The translations under genes and the position numbers were made by a program. Below, one piece after another: positions 16,798 through 26,319 of a stretch of DNA of 64,000 nt (positions are counted from its first letter, which is position 1; each line of letters starts with the position of its first letter). The notes under the pieces are model-generated. The model did no database searches and was not told the origin of the DNA. It saw only the letters and a list, made by a program, of their open reading frames with translations. Origin of the DNA: Microbacterium terrisoli (GTDB taxonomy: Bacteria > Actinomycetota > Actinomycetes > Actinomycetales > Microbacteriaceae); contig NZ_CP133019.1 of the NCBI RefSeq assembly GCF_030866805.1, forward strand, positions 2,976,001-3,040,000, given 5' to 3'.

Positions 16798-17763
16798 GTG
16801 CTGACGCCGGCCGACGTCGCGATGTGGTTCGTCGCCCGGCGCCTTGGCCGCACCGGCACGGCACCCGATCCGCGGCCCGACATCGACACGGCGTCACTGC
16901 AGAGGCGCTTTCCGCGTCTGGCGACGGTCGTGGCCGCGGACGTGCCCGTCGCGAGCGACGACGGGCCCGTGCCTGCGCGGTTGTACCGCGATCACGCGAC
17001 GCTGGCGCGCAATGCACTCGTGTGGGTGCACGGCGGCGCGTGGCTCGGCGGCGACCTCGACATGCCCGAGTCGAACTGGGTGGCGCTGGAGCTCGCGGCC
17101 GCGGGCATCCCGACCCTCGCCGTCGACTACCGCAAGGCGCTGCGCGGCGTCCGCCACCCCGCACCACTGGACGACGTGCAGGCGGCGTGGCGACACGCGA
17201 CTGCGCACACGGTCGACCTGTTCGGCACCGACGCCACGCGGGTGCATCTGGGTGGGGCGAGCGCGGGCGGCGCACTCGCTGCGGGGGTCGTGCTGCGAGC
17301 ACGGGATGCCGCGGCCCACCATTCGCCGGGTTCCACGGGCGACGGCAGAGTCCCGGCATCCCTCGTTCTCGCCTACCCCATGCTGTACCCGCGGCTGCCG
17401 CCCAACTCGCCCGAGACGAAGCGCCTCATGGCGAAGATGCCGGCGCGCCTGCGGTTTCGGCCCAGCATCGTGCGGGCGCTCGCCAAGCACTACGCGGGCG
17501 CTGCGGGGATGACGGATCCGACGGCGTTCCCGGGGTTCGCGAGCGACCTGCGGGGTTTTCCGCCGACGTACGTGCTGGTCGCCGCAATCGACGATCTGCG
17601 CTCATCAGGCGACATGTTCGGCGAACGGCTGCGAGCCGCCGGGGTGCGCGTCGAACTGTTCGCCGAGCGCAGCGCGACGCACGGACACCTCAATCATCCG
17701 GAGGCGAACTCGGCGCAGCGCAGTGTGAAGCGCATCGTCGAATGGATCGACGGCTTCGCGTAG
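16798..17763 (+). CDS. Alpha/beta hydrolase of the hormone-sensitive-lipase family
   Basis: This 321-residue cytoplasmic esterase has the HSL-family oxyanion motif HGG at 78-80 (WVHGGAWLGGD) and the nucleophile elbow GASAGG at 153-158 with Ser155. The Asp is in VAAIDDLRSSGD and the His in SATHGHLNH near the end. It probably hydrolyses short acyl esters. The start is the GTG at 16798; an ATG at 16760 is out of frame. The esterase and the peptidase 40 bases downstream form a likely pair unrelated to the flanking sugar modules. Confidence 0.85.
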   Translation: MLTPADVAMWFVARRLGRTGTAPDPRPDIDTASLQRRFPRLATVVAADVPVASDDGPVPARLYRDHATLARNALVWVHGGAWLGGDLDMPESNWVALELAAAGIPTLAVDYRKALRGVRHPAPLDDVQAAWRHATAHTVDLFGTDATRVHLGGASAGGALAAGVVLRARDAAAHHSPGSTGDGRVPASLVLAYPMLYPRLPPNSPETKRLMAKMPARLRFRPSIVRALAKHYAGAAGMTDPTAFPGFASDLRGFPPTYVLVAAIDDLRSSGDMFGERLRAAGVRVELFAERSATHGHLNHPEANSAQRSVKRIVEWIDGFA

Positions 17764-17803
17764 GGGGTCGTGGCGAGCGGTGCGCGCATGAAACGATGGA
17801 TCG

Positions 17804-19894
17804 ATGCACGACTACCCTTCTGCGCGCCGCAGCGATGTCCACGAGACCCTCCACGGCGAGGTCGTCGCCGACCCGTACCGCTGGTTGGAGGACGCCGACG
17901 CACCCGAGACGCAGGCGTTCGTCGCCGCACAGAACGCGCACGCGCGTCCGGCGCTGGATGCGCTGAGCTCACGTACGGAGTTCCTCGAGACGGTCACCGA
18001 AATGCTGACCGCCCCCGCCCGGGGCTGCCCGTTCGAGAAGGGCGGGCGCGTGTTCGCGTGGCACGGCGACGGGCAGAATCAGGACGTGCTCGTGGTCGCC
18101 GACTCGGTCGACGAGCTCGAGAACGGACGCGTGCTGCTGGACCCGAACACGCTGTCGGACGACGGTACCAGTGCTGTGACGACAGCGTCGGTGAGTCCCG
18201 ACGGCGCACTGCTCGCGTACGGGGTCGCCGACGGCGGGTCCGACTGGCGCACGATCCGGGTGCGAGATGTCGAGACAGGCCAGGACCTCGACGACGAGAT
18301 CACGTGGACGAAGTGGAACTCGCCGGTGTGGTTGCCCGCTACTGACCAGAGTGCTGACCAGAGAGTCGACACGAGTGTCGACGTCGCGGCGCGCTCGTTC
18401 TCGTACTGGTGCTACGACGAGCCGGACGGCAACGCGCTGACCAGCGAGCAGGGCGCGGGCAGGCTGCAGGCGCACGTGGTCGGCACCGACCGGCAGGCCG
18501 ATGCCGTGCTGTTCTCGCGGCCCGACGAACCGAGAACGTTCGCTCGGCCGTGGCCCGCGGACGACACATGGTTCGTGCTGCACACCGACAGCGGATCGTC
18601 GTCGGGCAACGACCTCGCCGTGCGCCGGCACGCTGAGCCGGTCGAGGCGCTGCGCGCGCTCGTGACCGGACGCGACCGCGAATGGCATTCGATCGGCATT
18701 CGCGACGACGTGCTGTACGTCGTCACCGACGACGGGGCGGCGCGTTACCGACTGGCATCCTTCGACCTCAACACCGGGGCGCAGAGCACCGTGGTCGCCG
18801 AGCATGACGAGGACGTGCTGCTGAACGCGCACCTGACGGCGACCGGCCTCATGCTCGAGTATTCGCACGACGCCGCGCACCGGGCGCAGCTCGCCGCGTT
18901 CGACGGGACCCTCGGCGAGGCGCTGCCACTCGGCGAGGGCGTCAGCATCACCGGGATGTCGACCGACGACGAGTCCGGTCGCGTGTACGCGACGACGTCG
19001 AGCTTCGTCGACCGCGGCACGCGGCACATTCTCGACGTGGACGGGACATCGGTGCTCTCACACCGCACCCTGCCGACGCCGGGGCCCGCGGCGCCCCGCG
19101 CGACGACCTCACGCATCCGCGTCACGAGCACCGACGGTGCCGACGTCCCGGCGTTCGTCGTGCGGCCCGAAGGCGACGACGGTTCGGTCCCGCGCCCGAC
19201 ACTGATCTGGGGATACGGCGGCTTCAACATCCCGATGAACCCGGGCTTTCGCGCCGTGCTGGCCGCGTGGGTGGCCGCCAGCGGAGTGCTCGTCGTGCCC
19301 AACCTGCGGGGAGGAGGCGAATTCGGCTCGGACTGGCACCACGCCGGCACGAAGGAACGCAAGCAGCAGGTGTTCGACGACCTGTATGCGGTGGCCGAGC
19401 ACCTCGTGTCCACCGGCGTCACGACCCGGCGTCAGCTCGCGCTGCACGGCCGGTCGAACGGCGGCCTGCTGGCCGGCGCCGCCCTCACCCAGCGTCCCGA
19501 GCTCTGGGCGGCGGTGCTGCCCGGGGTCGGCGTGCTCGACATGCTGCGATTCGACCGGTTCACGATCGGCTGGGCCTGGACCAGCGACTACGGCGACCCC
19601 GACGAGGCCGACGCCTTCGCCTATCTGAAGGCATACTCACCGCTGCACAATGTGCGGCCGGGAACGGAGTATCCGCCGACTCTGATCACGACCGGTGATC
19701 ACGACGACCGCGTCGTGCCCGGGCATTCTCTGAAGTTCGCCGCCGCCCTGCAGCACGCACAGGCCGCCGACGCGCCGATTCTGCTCGCGGTCGACACACG
19801 AGCCGGGCACGGCATGGGCAAGCCGAAGGATGCCGCGGCCGCCGAGTTCGCCGACCAGCTGGCGTTCGCGGCACATCACACGGGGCTGCGCTGA
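17804..19894 (+). CDS. Prolyl oligopeptidase family serine peptidase (S9A)
   Basis: This 696-residue enzyme is the size of a prolyl oligopeptidase or oligopeptidase B and should cut short peptides in the cytosol; there is no signal peptide. The N-terminal DPYRWLED and the propeller (about 70-420) precede a catalytic domain with GRSNGGL around Ser551, the Asp in GDHDDRVVP (632-640) and His669 in AGHGMGKP. The motif GGGEFGSDWHHAG is typical of S9A. Oligopeptidase B is a possible alternative specificity. A short insertion at about residues 180-192 carries a 12-base direct repeat and an 8-base palindrome, probably in a propeller loop. Confidence 0.9.
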   Translation: MHDYPSARRSDVHETLHGEVVADPYRWLEDADAPETQAFVAAQNAHARPALDALSSRTEFLETVTEMLTAPARGCPFEKGGRVFAWHGDGQNQDVLVVADSVDELENGRVLLDPNTLSDDGTSAVTTASVSPDGALLAYGVADGGSDWRTIRVRDVETGQDLDDEITWTKWNSPVWLPATDQSADQRVDTSVDVAARSFSYWCYDEPDGNALTSEQGAGRLQAHVVGTDRQADAVLFSRPDEPRTFARPWPADDTWFVLHTDSGSSSGNDLAVRRHAEPVEALRALVTGRDREWHSIGIRDDVLYVVTDDGAARYRLASFDLNTGAQSTVVAEHDEDVLLNAHLTATGLMLEYSHDAAHRAQLAAFDGTLGEALPLGEGVSITGMSTDDESGRVYATTSSFVDRGTRHILDVDGTSVLSHRTLPTPGPAAPRATTSRIRVTSTDGADVPAFVVRPEGDDGSVPRPTLIWGYGGFNIPMNPGFRAVLAAWVAASGVLVVPNLRGGGEFGSDWHHAGTKERKQQVFDDLYAVAEHLVSTGVTTRRQLALHGRSNGGLLAGAALTQRPELWAAVLPGVGVLDMLRFDRFTIGWAWTSDYGDPDEADAFAYLKAYSPLHNVRPGTEYPPTLITTGDHDDRVVPGHSLKFAAALQHAQAADAPILLAVDTRAGHGMGKPKDAAAAEFADQLAFAAHHTGLR

Positions 19895-19923
19895 CGCGGC
19901 GTGCGGGCAGTATGCCGACAGCG

Positions 19924-20925
19924 TCAGCCCTCTGTCGAACGGCGCACGACGAGTTCCGGTCGGAACGTCACATGCCGAGGCGGAAGCGTGTGATCCACGG
20001 ATTCATCGAGCAGGATCCGCATGCCCGTCGCGCCGATCTGCGCGGCGGGCTGGCGGATGGACGACAGCGGCACGGTAGCCGCGGCCGCGAACGCGATGTC
20101 GTCGTAGCCGATCAGCGCCACGTCTTCGGGTACCCGGATGCCGGCGGCGGTCAGGCCGCCCAACAGTCCGATGGCGATGAGATCGTTCGCTGCGAACACC
20201 GCGTCGGGCCGTCCATCAACGCCGCCCGCAGCCAGGACAGCGCTGGCGCGCTGACCCTCAGCAATGCTCAACGCCGTCAGCTCCACCACTTCCAGACGTG
20301 CGTCTGGATGCTCTGCCGCAGCGTCACGAGCGCCGAGAAGCCGGTCCTCGACTTGCGCGATGCCCCGCGGCCCAGCAACGTAGGCAATGTGCCGGTGCCC
20401 GCGGTTCAGCAGATGCCCGACCGCCAACGCGCCACCCAGGCGATCGTCCACCGACACGGAGCTGAATGAGTGGTCCGAGCTGGCTCGATCGACCAGCACG
20501 GTCGGGATGCCTCGCCGTCGCAAGGCGCGTAGGCGCTCATCGACATCCCCGAACGGAGTGAGCAGAACACCGCGTAACCGCTGCTGTTCGAACAGGTCCA
20601 GGTAGGCCCGTTCACGATCGGGACGCTCCCCTCCGTCGCCGACGATGACGGCGAGTTCTGCCGCCTGCGCGACATCTTCAGCACCACGAGTCAGGTCGGC
20701 GAAGAACGGGTTTGTCATATCCAGCACGATGAGCCCGACCGCACTGCTGCGGCCTGCGCGCAATTGCCGCGCGGCATCATTGCGGACAAACCCGAGCTCA
20801 TCGATGGCCGCGCGCACCCGTTCGGCAGTTGCGGCACTGACATGCTGTGGCCTGTTGAGCACGTTCGATACGGTGCCCACGGAGACGCCGGCACGCGCCG
20901 CGACGTCTTTGACGCTCACCGTCAT
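19924..20925 (-). CDS. LacI-family repressor of the rhamnose locus
   Basis: This 333-residue repressor begins VSVKDVAARAGVSVGTVSNVLN, the LacI DNA-binding helix-turn-helix and hinge, followed by a periplasmic-binding-like ligand domain. The ATG at 20925 is preferred over a GTG at 20970 because LacI proteins start a few residues before the first helix. It is divergent from the rhamnose importer operon, and two LacI-type operator-like sites lie between them. It should repress the operon until L-rhamnose or an intermediate binds. The pattern resembles actinobacterial rhamnose regulators; the ligand is inferred from the neighbours. Confidence 0.9.
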   Translation of the reverse strand: MTVSVKDVAARAGVSVGTVSNVLNRPQHVSAATAERVRAAIDELGFVRNDAARQLRAGRSSAVGLIVLDMTNPFFADLTRGAEDVAQAAELAVIVGDGGERPDRERAYLDLFEQQRLRGVLLTPFGDVDERLRALRRRGIPTVLVDRASSDHSFSSVSVDDRLGGALAVGHLLNRGHRHIAYVAGPRGIAQVEDRLLGARDAAAEHPDARLEVVELTALSIAEGQRASAVLAAGGVDGRPDAVFAANDLIAIGLLGGLTAAGIRVPEDVALIGYDDIAFAAAATVPLSSIRQPAAQIGATGMRILLDESVDHTLPPRHVTFRPELVVRRSTEG

Positions 20926-20983
20926 TGGAGTCCCTACCGCCGGAGCTGTCTCGGCGACGCCGGCTTTCACATGATAGCGAGTC

Positions 20984-20995
20984 TATAACGTTTCA
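20984..20995. promoter_or_regulatory. LacI-type operator 1 (regulator side)
   Basis: TATAACGTTTCA matches the LacI-type palindrome TGAAACGTTTCA at 10 of 12 positions. It lies 59 bases upstream of the repressor ATG, well placed for autoregulation. Confidence 0.5.
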
Positions 20996-21026
20996 CTAAG
21001 GGGCTGCCATCGTCGCAGCACGCCTC

Positions 21027-21055
21027 TTGACATTCTCTACCGATACAGTCACAAT
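21027..21055 (+). promoter_or_regulatory. Promoter of the rhamnose importer operon
   Basis: TTGACA at 21027-21032 and CACAAT at 21050-21055 are separated by 17 bases, a good sigma-70-type layout. The -35 box is a consensus match, which is rare in this GC-rich window. Confidence 0.55.
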
Positions 21056-21071
21056 CGGTGACGCGGCTGAT

Positions 21072-21083
21072 TGTAACGATTCA
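21072..21083. promoter_or_regulatory. LacI-type operator 2 (operon side)
   Basis: TGTAACGATTCA matches TGAAACGTTTCA at 10 of 12 positions and shares ten bases with operator 1. It lies just downstream of the predicted -10 box, where a bound repressor would block transcription. Confidence 0.5.
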
Positions 21084-21144
21084 TTTTTGCGACACAGCGC
21101 AATTCCCGCGCGGGCACCCGCGCCTCACTGTGGAGGTACACGCT

Positions 21145-22722
21145 TTGACGGAGCCGTCAGCTGGCGATGCCGGCAGCCCGCTGCTGGAACTGTCGCACGT
21201 CGCGAAATCCTTTGGACCGGTGATCGCCCTCGCCGACGCGGATCTCACGGTCCGCGCCGGGTCCATCCATGCGCTGGTCGGCGAGAACGGCGCGGGCAAG
21301 TCGACACTGGTCAAGATCATCGCGGGCCTGTACCACCGTGACAGCGGCTCCTTCAGATTCGCGGGTGCCCCCGTCGACTTCCGGTCCACAGCCGAGTCCA
21401 AGCACGCCGGGATCGCCGTCATCTACCAAGAGCCGACGCTTTTTCCTGACCTGTCGGTCGTGGAGAACATCTTCATGGGTCGCCAGCCGACCACCCGCAC
21501 CGGTGGCATCGATCGGCGTGCCATGGTCACCGAGGCCGAACGCATCTTCCGCCGCCTCGGAGTCCACATCGACCCCCAACGGCCCGCAGAAGGATTGTCG
21601 ATCGCCGACCAGCAGCTCATAGAGATCACCAAGGCCATCTCACTGGATGCGAAGTTGATGATCATGGACGAGCCGACCGCTGCCCTCAGCGGCGTAGAAG
21701 TCGATCGATTGTTCACCGTCGCACGCAGTCTGCGCGACGAAGGACGCGGCCTCGTCTTCATCTCCCACCGTTTCGACGAGGTGTTCGCGCTGTGCGACGA
21801 GATCACGGTCATGCGCGACGGCCGCTACGTCTCCACTGACAAGACCACGTCCGTCACCGAAGACGAGATCGTCCGCCGCATGGTGGGACGCGACGTCACC
21901 GAGCTGTTCCCGAAAGTGGACGCGCAGATCACCACGCCACTCCTCGAAGTGCGAGGGCTCACGTCGCCGGGCACCTTCGAAGGCATCGATCTGACGGTGC
22001 GCGCCGGTGAGATCGTCGCACTGGCCGGGCTGGTGGGCGCCGGTCGCAGCGAGATCGCCCGAGCCGTCTTCGGCGTCGACAGATACTCCGCAGGCTCCGT
22101 CACCATGAAGGGCGTTCCTGTCCGACCTGGCGACCCATCCGCTGCGATCGCCGCCGGCATCGCCTTCGTCCCCGAAGACCGACGCAAGCAGGGACTGGTC
22201 ATGGAGGCGACCATCGGCCGCAACACGGCACTGGCCATCCGCGACCGACTCGCGACAACAGGACTGATCACATCACGTCGCGAGAACACCGTCGGCCGCG
22301 AATGGGCCGACCGTCTGCGGGTGAAGGCCTCGGCCCTCGACACCATCGCCGGCACTCTCAGCGGCGGAAACCAGCAGAAGGTGGTGCTCGGCAAGTGGCT
22401 CGCAACCGACCCGCAAGTGCTCATCATCGATGAGCCCACGCGCGGCATCGACGTGGGCACGAAGTCCGAAGTGCACCGGCTGCTGTCGGAGCTGGCCGGG
22501 CGGGGCATCGGGATCCTGATGATCTCGTCCGAGCTCCCCGAAGTACTCGGCATGGCGGATCGCGTCCTGGTCGTGCGGGAAGGGCGCATCACTGCCGAGC
22601 TGGACCGCGCCGAAGCCACGGCCGAAACCGTGATGTACGCGGCCACGCACGCGGCCGGCGTGAGCAACCCGTCACCGGCGTCGACGACGACCGCCGCCGA
22701 CAGCGAGGAGACCGACCGATGA
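21145..22722 (+). CDS. Rhamnose ABC transporter ATPase (duplicated, RhaT-like)
   Basis: This 525-residue double ATPase powers the module B importer. Walker A GENGAGKST and LMIMDEPTAAL are in the first half; GLVGAGRSE, LSGGNQQKVVLGKW and VLIIDEPTRGID are in the second. The TTG at 21145 is chosen because GGAGG (21132-21136) lies 8 bases before it and the protein then starts shortly before the ATPase fold. The open frame continues further upstream to 21058 but would cross operator 2. The stop overlaps the next ATG. It is paralogous to the module A ATPase. Confidence 0.92.
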   Translation: MTEPSAGDAGSPLLELSHVAKSFGPVIALADADLTVRAGSIHALVGENGAGKSTLVKIIAGLYHRDSGSFRFAGAPVDFRSTAESKHAGIAVIYQEPTLFPDLSVVENIFMGRQPTTRTGGIDRRAMVTEAERIFRRLGVHIDPQRPAEGLSIADQQLIEITKAISLDAKLMIMDEPTAALSGVEVDRLFTVARSLRDEGRGLVFISHRFDEVFALCDEITVMRDGRYVSTDKTTSVTEDEIVRRMVGRDVTELFPKVDAQITTPLLEVRGLTSPGTFEGIDLTVRAGEIVALAGLVGAGRSEIARAVFGVDRYSAGSVTMKGVPVRPGDPSAAIAAGIAFVPEDRRKQGLVMEATIGRNTALAIRDRLATTGLITSRRENTVGREWADRLRVKASALDTIAGTLSGGNQQKVVLGKWLATDPQVLIIDEPTRGIDVGTKSEVHRLLSELAGRGIGILMISSELPEVLGMADRVLVVREGRITAELDRAEATAETVMYAATHAAGVSNPSPASTTTAADSEETDR

Positions 22723-23750
22723 CACACCTGCTGGGCAGGTTCCTGCACTCCCGAGAGATCGGCATCCTCATCGCGCTGGTCGCGGTGATCGCCGTGACAA
22801 CCCTCGTGAACCCGACCTTTCTGTTCAGCCCCGACGGCTGGCGCGACCTGCTGCTGACCCCCACGATGCTGGTGCTTGTCTCGGTCGGCCAGGCCGTGGT
22901 CATCATCACGCGCAACGTCGACCTGTCGGTGGGAAGCGCGGTGGGTCTGGCCGCGTACTTCTGCGGCCGGATGTTCATCGACTTCCCCGGCATACCCGTC
23001 GTCTTCGTGTTCATCCTCGCCATGGTCTTCGGAGCAGTGCTCGGCCTGGTCAACGGCCTTCTCACCGCATACGGACGTGTGCCGTCACTGGTCATCACCC
23101 TCGGCACGATGTATGCGTTCCGCGGAGCACTCGTCCTGTGGGCGGGCAGCAACCGCATCAACCCGTCGGACATGCCCGGTTCGTTCCTGGACCTCGGCAC
23201 CAGCGCGCTGCTGTCCATCCCCTGGCTCGCAATCATCGCTATCGTCGTGACCGTCATCATCGGGTGGTACCTGCGCAGCCGCCGCTCCGGACGCGAGTTC
23301 TATGCCATCGGCAGTGACCCCGCCGCGGCCGAACTGTACGGGCTGAAGGTCCGCCGCCGGGTGATCGCCGCCTTCCTGATCTCAGGGGTGTTGGCGGGCC
23401 TGGCCGGGGCACTCTACGCGGCCCGATACGGCACCACCGATTCTCAGACCGGTACCGGCCTGGAGCTTCAGGCGGTGGGTGCCGCGGTCATCGGCGGTGT
23501 GGCGATCTTCGGTGGCAGCGGCACCGTCTGGGGCGCGGCCATCGGCGCCATGCTCCTCCTGACGATCAACCGCGCCCTGCCGATCGTCGGGATTCCGGAC
23601 TTCTGGCAGCAAGCCGTCGTCGGCGTGCTGATCATCGGCGCCATTGTGCTGGATCGGGTGCTGTCGTTGCGCACCCGAAGGCGATTGCTCGCCCAGCGTC
23701 ACGACCCCGAAACCCCCGCCGCGCCGGCTCTCGAAGGAGTACAGCGATGA
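22719..23750 (+). CDS. Rhamnose ABC transporter permease (RhaP-like)
   Basis: This 343-residue BPD_transp_2 permease has about ten hydrophobic segments and the motif NVDLSVGSAVGLAAYF. It overlaps the ATPase stop and the next permease start by ATGA, so the transporter core is made as a coupled set. Its position and the partner enzymes indicate L-rhamnose import. Confidence 0.9.
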   Translation: MTHLLGRFLHSREIGILIALVAVIAVTTLVNPTFLFSPDGWRDLLLTPTMLVLVSVGQAVVIITRNVDLSVGSAVGLAAYFCGRMFIDFPGIPVVFVFILAMVFGAVLGLVNGLLTAYGRVPSLVITLGTMYAFRGALVLWAGSNRINPSDMPGSFLDLGTSALLSIPWLAIIAIVVTVIIGWYLRSRRSGREFYAIGSDPAAAELYGLKVRRRVIAAFLISGVLAGLAGALYAARYGTTDSQTGTGLELQAVGAAVIGGVAIFGGSGTVWGAAIGAMLLLTINRALPIVGIPDFWQQAVVGVLIIGAIVLDRVLSLRTRRRLLAQRHDPETPAAPALEGVQR

Positions 23751-24781
23751 CCGCACTCGGTGCCCGCACGGCTGCGTCCCGAACGACACTCCCCTCCTAC
23801 GGTCGACCGCTGTGGCGCCGCATCCTGTTGTCTCCCGAAGCGCTCATCATCGCCGTGCTGATCGCTGTGGTGCTCATCGCCGCAGAGACGGTCCCCTACT
23901 TCGCCGGCACGAACACGGTGTACTTCCTGCTTCTGGACGCCGCCCCTGTGCTCATGATCGCGCTGCCGATGACGCTCGTGATCATCACCGGAGAGATCGA
24001 CCTGTCGGTGGCGAGCATCATCGGTTTGAGCAGCGTGCTGTTCGGCGTGCTCATCCGGGCAGGCGTGCCCGTGGCCGTGGCGATCGTCGTCTGCATCGCG
24101 ATCGGCTTCGGCGCAGGAGCGTTCAACGGCTTCTTCGTGACCGTCGTGGGTCTACCCTCTCTCGCCGTCACGATCGGCACCCTGGCGCTGTTCCGCGGTC
24201 TGGCCGTCGGCATCCTCGGAACGACAGCCATCACCGAGTTCCCATTGGACTGGCAGAACCTCGCCCAGCTGCGCTTGGGTGCATCCGGCATCCCCGCGAT
24301 ATCGCTCCTCGTGCTCGTCCTGATCGCCGTGTTCGTCGTCGTGCTGCACTACACGCCGTTCGGCCGCGGTCTGTACGCACTGGGCTTGTCAGCCGCGGCC
24401 GCACACTTCTCGGGCGTGCACGTGAACCGCAGCAAGTTCGTAACGTTCCTGCTCTCGGGTGCCGTCTCCGCTCTGGCAGGCGTGTTCTGGACGCTGCGCT
24501 TCGGCAGTGCTCGCGGCGACAACGCGAACGGATTGGAACTGTCGATCATCGCCGCGGTACTGCTGGGCGGTGTGTCGATCTTCGGAGGCAAGGGCAGCAT
24601 CCTCGGCGTCATCGGCGGCGTCCTGCTGATCTCCGTGCTGCAGAGCGCGCTGCGCCTGGCCGGGGTCAGCTCCGATGCCATCAACGTCGTCACCGGCGCA
24701 CTGCTGATCCTGTCCGTGCTTGCACCCCGCGTGCCCGACTGGTTCCGCGCACTGCGACACCGCGCTCCACCTGTCCCGTGA
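23747..24781 (+). CDS. Rhamnose ABC transporter permease (RhaQ-like)
   Basis: This 344-residue second permease has GEIDLSVASIIGLSSVLFG and a late GGVSIFGGKGSILG, landmarks of the family. It is closer in pattern to the second permease of module A than to its own partner, which suggests that both importers descend from one two-permease ancestor. Confidence 0.9.
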   Translation: MTALGARTAASRTTLPSYGRPLWRRILLSPEALIIAVLIAVVLIAAETVPYFAGTNTVYFLLLDAAPVLMIALPMTLVIITGEIDLSVASIIGLSSVLFGVLIRAGVPVAVAIVVCIAIGFGAGAFNGFFVTVVGLPSLAVTIGTLALFRGLAVGILGTTAITEFPLDWQNLAQLRLGASGIPAISLLVLVLIAVFVVVLHYTPFGRGLYALGLSAAAAHFSGVHVNRSKFVTFLLSGAVSALAGVFWTLRFGSARGDNANGLELSIIAAVLLGGVSIFGGKGSILGVIGGVLLISVLQSALRLAGVSSDAINVVTGALLILSVLAPRVPDWFRALRHRAPPVP

Positions 24782-24843
24782 CCACACCGGCACGGCCGGC
24801 ACCCCCTATCAACACCCCTGTACCACCGATGAAAGGAACTCAC

Positions 24844-25899
24844 ATGATCACCGCAGCAACGAGCGGCCGGATGCGCCGCCTGCTCGCCGCCGGAGTCGGG
24901 GCCGTCGCCCTCGCCATGGCCCTGACCGCCTGCGCCGGCGCAGGCACCCCGGGTTCGACGACGGGAGGCGACAACGGCGCCGCGAAGAACTACAAGATCA
25001 CCTTCCTGCCCAAGAACCTGGGCAACCCGTACTTCGACACGTCTGACAAGGGCGGCCAGAAGGCGATCGAGTCGTTCAACGGCACTTACAGCCAGGTAGG
25101 TCCCACCACAGCGACTGCTGATGCACAGGTCAGCTACATCAACACCCTCACCCAGCAGGGTGTGGGCGCGATCGTGCTCTCCGCGAACGACCCGAAGGCG
25201 CTGTGCAGCTCGCTGAACCAGGCGAAGCAAGCGGGCGTGAAGATCGTGACGTTCGACTCCGACACGGATGCCTCGTGCCGCGACGTATTCGTCAGCCAGG
25301 CCTCGGCCGAAGGCATCGCAAAGGCTCAAGTTGATCTGATCACGAAAGAGATCGGGGACTCCGGCGACATCGCTATCCTCTCGGCCTCGGCCAACGCGAC
25401 CAACCAGAACGCGTGGATCGAGCTGATGAAGAAGGATCTGAGCGCCAACCACCCCAACGTGAAGCTCGTCGGCGTCGTCTACGGCAATGACGACGATCAG
25501 ACATCCTTCGACAAGACGGCTGCACTGCTGCAGACGTACCCGAACCTGAAGGGCATCGTCTCTCCGACCACGGTGGGGATCGCGGCGGCTGCACGCTACC
25601 TGTCCACCTCCCAGTACAAGGGCAAGGTGGCGCTGACGGGTCTGGGCACGCCGAATCAGATGCGCTCGTTCGTCAAGGACGGCACGGTGACCTCGTTCGC
25701 CCTGTGGAACCCGGGGGACCTGGGCTACCTGGCCGCCTTCACGGCGAAGGCACTGATCGATGGCACCATCACCGGCAAGCAGGGCGACACCTTCAAGGCC
25801 GGCGATCTGGGCGAGTTCACCGTCGGAGCCGACAGCACCGTCCTGCTGGGCGACCCGTTCGTCTTCGACGCCAGCAACATCGACAAGTTCAACTTCTGA
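24844..25899 (+). CDS. Rhamnose-binding lipoprotein (RhaS-like)
   Basis: This 351-residue receptor has a lipoprotein signal ending in ALTAC with Cys30, then a Gly/Thr-rich linker and a type 1 binding-protein fold. FLPKNLGNPYF, VTFDSDTDASCRD and the C-terminal FDASNIDKFNF align with rhizobial RhaS and with LsrB. The start ATG at 24844 follows AAAGGA. The open frame upstream is an artefact of the permease gene. The genes downstream make L-rhamnose the expected ligand. Confidence 0.9.
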   Translation: MITAATSGRMRRLLAAGVGAVALAMALTACAGAGTPGSTTGGDNGAAKNYKITFLPKNLGNPYFDTSDKGGQKAIESFNGTYSQVGPTTATADAQVSYINTLTQQGVGAIVLSANDPKALCSSLNQAKQAGVKIVTFDSDTDASCRDVFVSQASAEGIAKAQVDLITKEIGDSGDIAILSASANATNQNAWIELMKKDLSANHPNVKLVGVVYGNDDDQTSFDKTAALLQTYPNLKGIVSPTTVGIAAAARYLSTSQYKGKVALTGLGTPNQMRSFVKDGTVTSFALWNPGDLGYLAAFTAKALIDGTITGKQGDTFKAGDLGEFTVGADSTVLLGDPFVFDASNIDKFNF

Positions 25900-25911
25900 T
25901 CGACCTCGTCG

Positions 25912-25936
25912 GGTGGTCGGCTCCGTGCCGGCCACC
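25912..25936 (+). promoter_or_regulatory. Hairpin between binding-protein and mutarotase genes
   Basis: GGTGGTCGGC at 25912-25921 pairs with GCCGGCCACC at 25927-25936 over 10 bases, one pair being G-U, around a 5-base loop. Such stems after binding-protein genes often raise the receptor mRNA level relative to downstream genes. Confidence 0.5.
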
Positions 25937-25956
25937 GACGTCGAAAGGCAACCCCT

Positions 25957-26319
25957 ATGACTCGCGTCTGCTTCGAGCTGCATGTCAAGCCCGAACTGCT
26001 CGACGAATACATCGCGAGACACACGCCGGTGCGGCGCGAGATGCTCGACGAGATCGCGGCTGCAGGTCGACGGAACTATTCGCTGTTCCTCGCCGACGGC
26101 GGACGGCTCATCGGCTATTACGAAACAGACGACGATCAGGCCGCGCAGGCGTATCTGGCCGCATCGCCGGTCGCGACGACGTGGGAGGCCGAGATGGCGC
26201 CCTACTTCGTCGGCCTCGACGGACGTCCCGACCAGGCGGCCACACCCCTCACCGAGATCTTCCACCTCGCCGATCAGCAGGCCGCGGCATCCCCCAACGA
26301 AGAAAGCGACGCATCATGA
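25957..26319 (+). CDS. rhaM: L-rhamnose mutarotase
   Basis: This 120-residue protein interconverts the anomers of L-rhamnose after uptake. Tyr18 and His22 sit at the positions of the catalytic pair in E. coli RhaM, and RNYSLFL (39-45) and a Trp at 76 belong to the same pocket. It is slightly longer than the E. coli enzyme because of a polar C-terminal tail. AAAGG precedes the ATG. The stop overlaps the isomerase start (ATGA). Confidence 0.93.
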   Translation: MTRVCFELHVKPELLDEYIARHTPVRREMLDEIAAAGRRNYSLFLADGGRLIGYYETDDDQAAQAYLAASPVATTWEAEMAPYFVGLDGRPDQAATPLTEIFHLADQQAAASPNEESDAS

